64,000 nt of DNA from Armatimonadota bacterium (lineage in GTDB: Bacteria; Armatimonadota; Fimbriimonadia; Fimbriimonadales; Fimbriimonadaceae). Positions 59,069 to 64,000 of this stretch are shown here, piece by piece. The position numbers were made by a program, and so were the translations under genes. Below the pieces are notes generated by a model. That model was not told the origin of the DNA and ran no database searches. It worked only from the letters and a program-made list of their open reading frames with translations. Position 1 is the stretch's first letter. Every line of letters starts with the position of its first letter. The stretch spans positions 124,001-188,000 of the forward strand of contig JAFDWX010000001.1 of assembly GCA_018268255.1 (NCBI GenBank), written 5' to 3'.

Positions 59069-62000
59069 ACACTTCGAGCATGATCGTTATGATCTCAAAT
59101 GGCTTGTACTCAAAGAGCGGCATGCCATCGTGCATTTCGAGTTCGGTAATGGGATCTTCGTTAAGATCTACCAGCCACGCGCGCTTGATCGGTCGAGCGC
59201 AGCTGATTTCGGCTTGGCCCCGCGTGTTGTGGCACTCATACATGCGCACCACAAGCCGATTGCTATCCTCAGCCTTTTTGACGGCCTCCACGACAAGATG
59301 TCGCGTGCTCACCTGAACAAGTTTGGGCATAACTCCCTGAACGCCCGACTGCGGTTTGATCCGAGCCACTCGAGGTTGTGCGTTGAGCGCGTACGAGGCT
59401 GCCACAACATCGCTGTGCAGAATTTGGTCGTAGTGCGGCAACAGCGCATAGGTGAACTGGTGCACGCCACGATCGCAGTCTGGATCCGGTGCGTTAGGTG
59501 CTCTGAGTAGGGACAGGCGCATTACGTTGTCGGTGCAGTCGTGACCGTATTTGCTCGAGTTGAGCAAGGCCACACCGTAGTCTCCCTGGCTCATGTCGAC
59601 CCACTTCTGGGCGCAAACCTCGAACTTGCCCATGTCCCAGCTCGTGTTCCTATGAGTGGGTCGCTGGAGGTTCCCAAATTGGACCTCATACGTTGCTTGG
59701 GTCGTGTTCAGGTTGAGCGGGAATGCGACTTTGAGCCACTTGCGCTCTTCTTGCCAGTCGACCCAAGTGTCAAAGCGAATTCCCGGTGTAGGTCCAAGGC
59801 TGATTCGTTGCCGAATGGTGGATTTCCCAAATTTCTTAACGACTTCTGCCGCAACTCGCACGGGACCACGCTCGACGATCTCGAAGCTCTCGCTCTTGAT
59901 CAGATCGACACCGGTCTCATACGAGAAGACGTCCACATCCCACGCTTCCCAAAACAGCGGCCGGTCATCAAAGAGTTGGAACAGGTTGCCCAGCATGCCC
60001 GGTTCGATGAATTCGATTGGCTGATCGTCCATCGAAAGGATGCTTGTGATGTTTCCGCTCGAATCGAAGCGAACGCTGAATTCGTTGTTTTCGATCTTGC
60101 GGTTGCCCGCCTTCAGACGAGTCCGCGGGGAGGCAGTTTGATTGCCGAGGTCGCCCACCGCCACCGATCCGAGTGCCGATTCGGGCACTTCGAACACCAA
60201 GTTTCGCTCTCCGAACGCTTCGACGAGCTGTACGGGATAGGACTCGCCTTGGAAGGTGATGCTTGTTGGGGTTTCCGACTTATCCCACGCCAATCGGGCT
60301 TCGGATCCGATGGTCGAGTTCTGGAAAACAACAACGGGCTCAGCCAAGGCGCTGGTGTCGCACTGCTCACCGATTCGGACCAGGCTCTGCTGCACGAGTT
60401 CTTTCCCTTCCGTTAGTATTTTCTCGTAGTCCTTATCGCTGTCGCGGTAGACCTCGTTGACTGACGATCCGGGAATGATATCGTGGAACTGGTTGAGGAG
60501 CACGAGTTTCCAAAGCTCCTCGATTTTCTCCTGCGGATACGTTCCGCCATCGAAACAGGCGAGCAGTTCCGCATCGCGCATCAGGAATTCGCTCTTGCGG
60601 TTCCACTTTTTGTTGTTGGCCTGGCTCGTGAGCGTGCCGCGGTGGAGTTCAAGGTAAAGCTCACCCGACCATGTCAGAAGGTCCTTGCTCTTGTTGCGTG
60701 CGTCCCGGTAGAAGTCCCGGGCCGTCTTGTTCTTCTCGACATCCGGGAGATACGGAGAGGTCCGTGCACGACGCATGAACTCCAGGTGCTTTTCGGTCGG
60801 ACCTCCACCTCCATCGCCAAATCCGAACAGGTACATCGAGTGGTCGCTTCGGGCATGGTCTCGATGCTTGCGAACGCTTTCAATAATTTCTTTGGGGGTG
60901 CAGTTTCCGCAGTAGGTATCTGCCGGTGGAAAGTGCGTCCAAATCTTCGTGCCGTCGATGCCCTGCCACCAGAACGTGTTGTGCGGGAATTTGTTGAATT
61001 GATTCCAGCTGATTTTCTGAGTCAAGAAATACTTGATTCCGAACTTATTCAAGATCTGGGGAAGAGCAGCTGCGTAGCCAAACACATCGGGTAGGAACAT
61101 GTCCACCGTTTCCACCCCAAAGTGCTTTTTGAAGTATCGCCGGCCATACAGGAACTGGCGAACGAGCGACTCGCTTCCGGTGAGGTTGCAGTCGGCCTCC
61201 ACCCACATCGAGCCGAGCGGCTCCCATTGGCCCTTTTCGATGGCAGCCTTTACTCGGGCAAACACTTCCGGATACTCCTTTTCGAGCCACTCGTATTGGC
61301 TCGCTTGGGAGTGAACAAAAACGTACTCCGGATACCGCTCGGTGAGATAGAGCTGGTTAGTTGCCGTGTGCGCCATCTTGAGGTGGGTCACGCGCAACGG
61401 CCAGAGCCACGCCGTATCGAGGTGCGCGTGGCCCAGCGGATACAGAGTGTGTTTGAGCTCGCCGGTCAAGGTGCCCAGTGCGTCTCGGATAATTTTGCGG
61501 CACCGAGCGATGCTTTCCTTTCCGTTGGCTGCGTAGGCGTTGGCGCAGTCGTTGAGAGCGCGCAGAATGGTTGCATAGGCAGGCTCGGTTTCAGCGATCG
61601 TGCTGAGCAGACTCAACGTAAATTCAAGATCATAGGCGAGATCTTGGAGTTCGGTATGGACCACCGCAAGCTTGCACTCTCCAACCCGTTCCACTTTGTC
61701 TTTGCGCGGTGGCATATCGCCGGAGACGCGCACGTGAGGTGCCCGAGCATAGGCTTGGATATAAAGATCGATCTTCTCGCCGCCCTTTGCATCATCGGCA
61801 AGACGGTAGCGGGGATGCTCGTCGTCGATCCCACGCACAGGGCTGGCGCCTTCCCACACGGTCCGTTCTCCGCCAACAGGGGCCAACAGTGCGACTTCTT
61901 GCCCAGCCCACTCTTTGGGTACCTGGCCTCGAACCCGGAACCACGCCTCAGCATAGGCTGGCCCCCACTCGAATCCCTCTTCGACTGGTTGCCAAGGGCC

Positions 62001-62147
62001 TTTCTTGTCGGCTGTTGGGCGATCTTTGTGAGGCTCGGGACAGAACTCGACCTGCACAGGTGAGAATTCGGTCAGGATGGACGGTTGAATCTGGTCGCGA
62101 AGCCAATTGGAAACGCGGGAAAGAGTAAGACTGGGGTGCTTGAGCAT
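59067..62147 (-). CDS. GH38 alpha-mannosidase
   Basis: Zinc-dependent alpha-mannosidase (1026 aa). The catalytic domain (about residues 240-570) has the zinc motif PLGHAHLDTAWLWPLRVT (His-x-Asp), the nucleophile Asp in GSMWVEADCNLTG, DVFGYAAALPQIL and FGDGGGGPTEKHLE. A middle helical part and C-terminal beta domains (about 650-1026) follow. No signal peptide, so it likely trims imported mannosides. The start ATG follows GAAGG. It ends near the terminator of hutH. Confidence 0.95.
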   Translation of the reverse strand: MLKHPSLTLSRVSNWLRDQIQPSILTEFSPVQVEFCPEPHKDRPTADKKGPWQPVEEGFEWGPAYAEAWFRVRGQVPKEWAGQEVALLAPVGGERTVWEGASPVRGIDDEHPRYRLADDAKGGEKIDLYIQAYARAPHVRVSGDMPPRKDKVERVGECKLAVVHTELQDLAYDLEFTLSLLSTIAETEPAYATILRALNDCANAYAANGKESIARCRKIIRDALGTLTGELKHTLYPLGHAHLDTAWLWPLRVTHLKMAHTATNQLYLTERYPEYVFVHSQASQYEWLEKEYPEVFARVKAAIEKGQWEPLGSMWVEADCNLTGSESLVRQFLYGRRYFKKHFGVETVDMFLPDVFGYAAALPQILNKFGIKYFLTQKISWNQFNKFPHNTFWWQGIDGTKIWTHFPPADTYCGNCTPKEIIESVRKHRDHARSDHSMYLFGFGDGGGGPTEKHLEFMRRARTSPYLPDVEKNKTARDFYRDARNKSKDLLTWSGELYLELHRGTLTSQANNKKWNRKSEFLMRDAELLACFDGGTYPQEKIEELWKLVLLNQFHDIIPGSSVNEVYRDSDKDYEKILTEGKELVQQSLVRIGEQCDTSALAEPVVVFQNSTIGSEARLAWDKSETPTSITFQGESYPVQLVEAFGERNLVFEVPESALGSVAVGDLGNQTASPRTRLKAGNRKIENNEFSVRFDSSGNITSILSMDDQPIEFIEPGMLGNLFQLFDDRPLFWEAWDVDVFSYETGVDLIKSESFEIVERGPVRVAAEVVKKFGKSTIRQRISLGPTPGIRFDTWVDWQEERKWLKVAFPLNLNTTQATYEVQFGNLQRPTHRNTSWDMGKFEVCAQKWVDMSQGDYGVALLNSSKYGHDCTDNVMRLSLLRAPNAPDPDCDRGVHQFTYALLPHYDQILHSDVVAASYALNAQPRVARIKPQSGVQGVMPKLVQVSTRHLVVEAVKKAEDSNRLVVRMYECHNTRGQAEISCARPIKRAWLVDLNEDPITELEMHDGMPLFEYKPFEIITIMLEV

Positions 62148-62209
62148 GACGATGCCTTCAAAACGAGTTTACTGAATCTGCCACACTGCGGTGCGGCGTT
62201 ATACTGTCG

Positions 62210-62215
62210 TATAAT
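62210..62215 (+). promoter_or_regulatory. -10 box of the DprA-like gene, leaderless start
   Basis: A consensus TATAAT ends 6 bases before the ATG at 62222; the intervening AGATAT holds no ribosome binding site. Confidence 0.55.
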
Positions 62216-62221
62216 AGATAT

Positions 62222-63160
62222 ATGAGTGCGCATGAAGGTGCCATTGCCCTCTGTACGATTTATGGGCGAGGCGGCCCCAACTGGGTTCAAAATCCCCCCA
62301 GATATCGGTGGGCGATGGTCCTCGATCTCATGCAGTCTCAGGGGCTGAGTGCATCTGGAGCCGCCAGTGCATTGATCCGAAAGGGGTTGCACGAGGAAGC
62401 CGCTCTTCTGCGAGACTCGCAACGCCTGGAATGGGCTCATCAGTGCTGTGCACGTGGGAAAATCCTCACCCCCGCCCATCCCGGATATCCCCTGCTGTGG
62501 CGTCGTCGTTTGATGGCGCAGACTCCGCCCGTGGTCTTTGTGCGAGGCACCCTACCCAGCGGGACGACTGTGGGAATCGTCGGCAGCCGTGTCCTCAACG
62601 CGAGCGAAAGAAAGTTCGCACGCACTGCCGGAGCCTCGGCGTCTCGCAACAACCTCACTGTGGTCTCTGGCGGCGCAAATGGCACCGACCAGTACGCGGT
62701 GATGGCTTGCGCGGCCGCCGGCGGTGCTACCGTGGAGATTTGGCCTTATGGCTTGGGATCGACCGACGCTGCTGCTCGCCTCCATCGCCCGGCACCCACA
62801 TGCGCGCTTTCCCTTTGCGCGGATTCCGAGCCCTTTTCCAGCGGCATGGCACTGGCGCGCAACCTTCTCATCTACGCCATGTCCAGCCAAGCTATCGTCG
62901 TGGCGGCACGATTCAAAACCGGTGGCTCGTGGCACGGAGCAGTCGATGCTCTTCGTCGCCGAGTCACACCCATCTGGGTGCGACAAGGCGTGGCCGACCC
63001 GGAGACCCAGCGAGGAGCAGCAGCCCTGGTCGGCCTGGGAGCAATGCCCTTGGTCGAGGCTGCACCATCATCGCTTGATGCTGTGATGATGCACATCGCG
63101 GCTGGCACCCTTGGTCCAAGCATAAGCGCCCAGCCTCCGCTGTTCGCCCATTGGGTGTGA
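62222..63160 (+). CDS. DprA-like (DNA-processing) protein
   Basis: A Rossmann-fold protein of 312 aa resembling DprA/Smf, which loads RecA on incoming DNA during transformation. The nucleotide-fold core reads VGIVGSRVLNASERKFA, VVSGGANGTDQYAVMACAAAGG and GMALARNLLIYAMSSQAIVVAA, matching the DprA pattern (GIVGSR, SGGAxGxD, RNxxI, VVVAA) but with unusual spacing, and lacking the usual serine-glycine SGSL loop (KTGGSW instead). No C-terminal winged helix (DML1). It may be a diverged member with another nucleic-acid role. It directly precedes lepA. Confidence 0.75.
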   Translation: MSAHEGAIALCTIYGRGGPNWVQNPPRYRWAMVLDLMQSQGLSASGAASALIRKGLHEEAALLRDSQRLEWAHQCCARGKILTPAHPGYPLLWRRRLMAQTPPVVFVRGTLPSGTTVGIVGSRVLNASERKFARTAGASASRNNLTVVSGGANGTDQYAVMACAAAGGATVEIWPYGLGSTDAAARLHRPAPTCALSLCADSEPFSSGMALARNLLIYAMSSQAIVVAARFKTGGSWHGAVDALRRRVTPIWVRQGVADPETQRGAAALVGLGAMPLVEAAPSSLDAVMMHIAAGTLGPSISAQPPLFAHWV

Positions 63161-63244
63161 GGCGCAGCACAAGCCTTCCGGAAGGCTCAAACAGGGTAAT
63201 CCGAGAGGTCCGGGCGGTACACTAAGGGTCTTCCGACTTCGTCC

Positions 63245-64000
63245 ATGAATCGCTCAAACATCCGCAATTTCTGCATCATTGCTCACATCGATCATGGCAA
63301 GTCGACTCTCGCCGACCGCCTGATCGAGAAAACGGGCATGATTCGCGGCACCGCCCAAGAGCAGATGCTGGACAGCATGGATTTGGAACGCGAGCGCGGC
63401 ATCACCATCAAGATGGCTGCGATCCGGTTGACCTATCGCGCGAACGACGGGCAGGACTATGAGCTGAACCTCATCGATACGCCCGGGCACGTCGATTTCA
63501 CGTATGAGGTCAGCCGAGCCCTGGCCGCGTGCGAAGGGGCCCTTCTCATCGTCGATGCCAGCCAGGGTGTGGAAGCTCAGACCATCGCCAACGCCAGCAT
63601 GGCGATGAACCAGAACCTCGAAATCGTGCCAGTCATCAACAAAATCGATCTTCCCCACGCAGATGTGGACCGCGCGAAAGAAGAAATCGAAAGCTCTGTT
63701 GTGATTCCGGCTGACGATGCCGTCTTGACCTCTGCCAAATCGGGGTTGGGTATCGAGGACTTGCTGGAAGCTATTGTGCAGAAGGTTCCCGCTCCAGCAG
63801 GCGATGTGAACAAGCCTCTCAGAGCACTTATTTACGATTCACACTTTGACCCGTACCAGGGCGCAGTGGCATACGTTCGCGTTTACGACGGTTCCATCAA
63901 GCCGGGCGACAAGATGATGATGATGTCGACCGGCAACGTGTTCGATGTCGATTCGGTTGGGTTTTTCAGTCCCAAACTGGAACGGAGCGACATCTTGGAG
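63245..64000 (+). CDS. lepA: Elongation factor 4 (LepA), 3' truncated
   Basis: Ribosome-associated GTPase helping recovery of stalled or mistranslocated ribosomes. The visible 252 residues hold the G domain: [19 protein letters not shown] (P-loop), the switch-1 [22 protein letters not shown] (switch 2), NKIDL (base recognition) and TSAKSGLG, then the start of domain 2 ([16 protein letters not shown]). The reading frame is open to the right edge of the window, so the gene is cut. The ATG at 63245 lies 84 bases after the DprA-like gene; a TACACT box at about 63219 may be its promoter. Confidence 0.96.
   Translation, partial: MNRSNIRNFCIIAHIDHGKSTLADRLIEKTGMIRGTAQEQMLDSMDLERERGITIKMAAIRLTYRANDGQDYELNLIDTPGHVDFTYEVSRALAACEGALLIVDASQGVEAQTIANASMAMNQNLEIVPVINKIDLPHADVDRAKEEIESSVVIPADDAVLTSAKSGLGIEDLLEAIVQKVPAPAGDVNKPLRALIYDSHFDPYQGAVAYVRVYDGSIKPGDKMMMMSTGNVFDVDSVGFFSPKLERSDILE

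Noticed and set aside
61122-62063. Plus-strand 313-codon ORF opposite the GH38 mannosidase, and similar long opposite frames at 59541, 22369 and 31734
   Set aside because: All lie entirely within well-conserved genes on the other strand and have no family-like motifs; they look like antisense shadows of coding sequence.
1-64000. CRISPR arrays, insertion sequences, prophage or integrase genes
   Set aside because: No direct-repeat arrays, transposase or integrase motifs, or phage-like genes were seen on reading both strands.

Overview
The window looks like a chromosome segment of a free-living, heterotrophic bacterium, most likely an Armatimonadota of the Fimbriimonas type. This is inferred from gene content, not from a marker-gene search. 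The clues are a DUF1559-type pseudopilin whose N-terminus runs into FPVFAQAKE, two PEP-CTERM proteins, several secreted proteins ending in a dockerin-like module (VTIFDYLxIS), many glycoside hydrolases with LacI regulators, and several genes whose -10 box lies 6-8 nt before the start codon. No phage, insertion sequence, CRISPR array or rRNA was seen. There is one tRNA, tRNA-Lys(UUU).

Layout. 1-7.4 kb: a receiver-PAS-GGDEF protein cut by the left edge, rpoN, pdxS, an MFS exporter, purM, tRNA-Lys and a secreted barrel-like protein. 7.5-11.0 kb: an operon of a two-lipoyl-domain E2 acyltransferase, a class-I glutamine amidotransferase-like hydrolase, a biotin carrier and two tandem paralogues of an unrecognised family. 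11.0-13.7 kb: a LacI regulator divergent from a secreted dockerin-like protein, with a LacI-type operator between them, then a small DUF1328 membrane protein.

13.9-24.0 kb is the core of the window: a nine-gene operon encoding a propionibacterial-type transcarboxylase (5S, 12S and 1.3S subunits), a CoA-transferase, methylmalonyl-CoA epimerase, both methylmalonyl-CoA mutase subunits and two small uncharacterised proteins. Together these make up the CoA-linked half of the Wood-Werkman cycle (pyruvate + methylmalonyl-CoA to oxaloacetate + propionyl-CoA; succinyl-CoA to methylmalonyl-CoA; CoA recycling to succinate). The mutase chaperone MeaB lies about 25 kb away (49.4 kb).

24-36.7 kb: small membrane and zinc-ribbon proteins, a YpfJ-type metallopeptidase, a lysine-6-dehydrogenase-like enzyme, a glycoside hydrolase, a degenerate YchF-like protein, a THUMP-like methyltransferase, a zinc-finger membrane protein with four FliM-like motifs, an STN-domain periplasmic protein, an acyl-CoA synthetase and alanine racemase. 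36.8-48.5 kb: secreted and surface proteins (PD40/dockerin-like, PEP-CTERM/HAF, PEP-CTERM/fibro-slime, orphan dockerin-like ORF), a GH78-like enzyme, an ArsR-pseudopilin operon with a striking palindromic operator, a DUF1287 gene with a decayed tandem copy, and CrcB. 48.7-64 kb: peptidase S51, MeaB, cyclophilin, nitroreductase, a tiny lipoprotein, an alpha/beta hydrolase, a GH127-LacI-GHL10 operon, hutH, a GH38 alpha-mannosidase, a DprA-like protein and lepA, cut by the right edge.

The organism appears to degrade plant or microbial polysaccharides (arabinosides, rhamnosides, mannosides), display secreted proteins on its surface, and run a propionate/succinate route usually known from propionibacteria.
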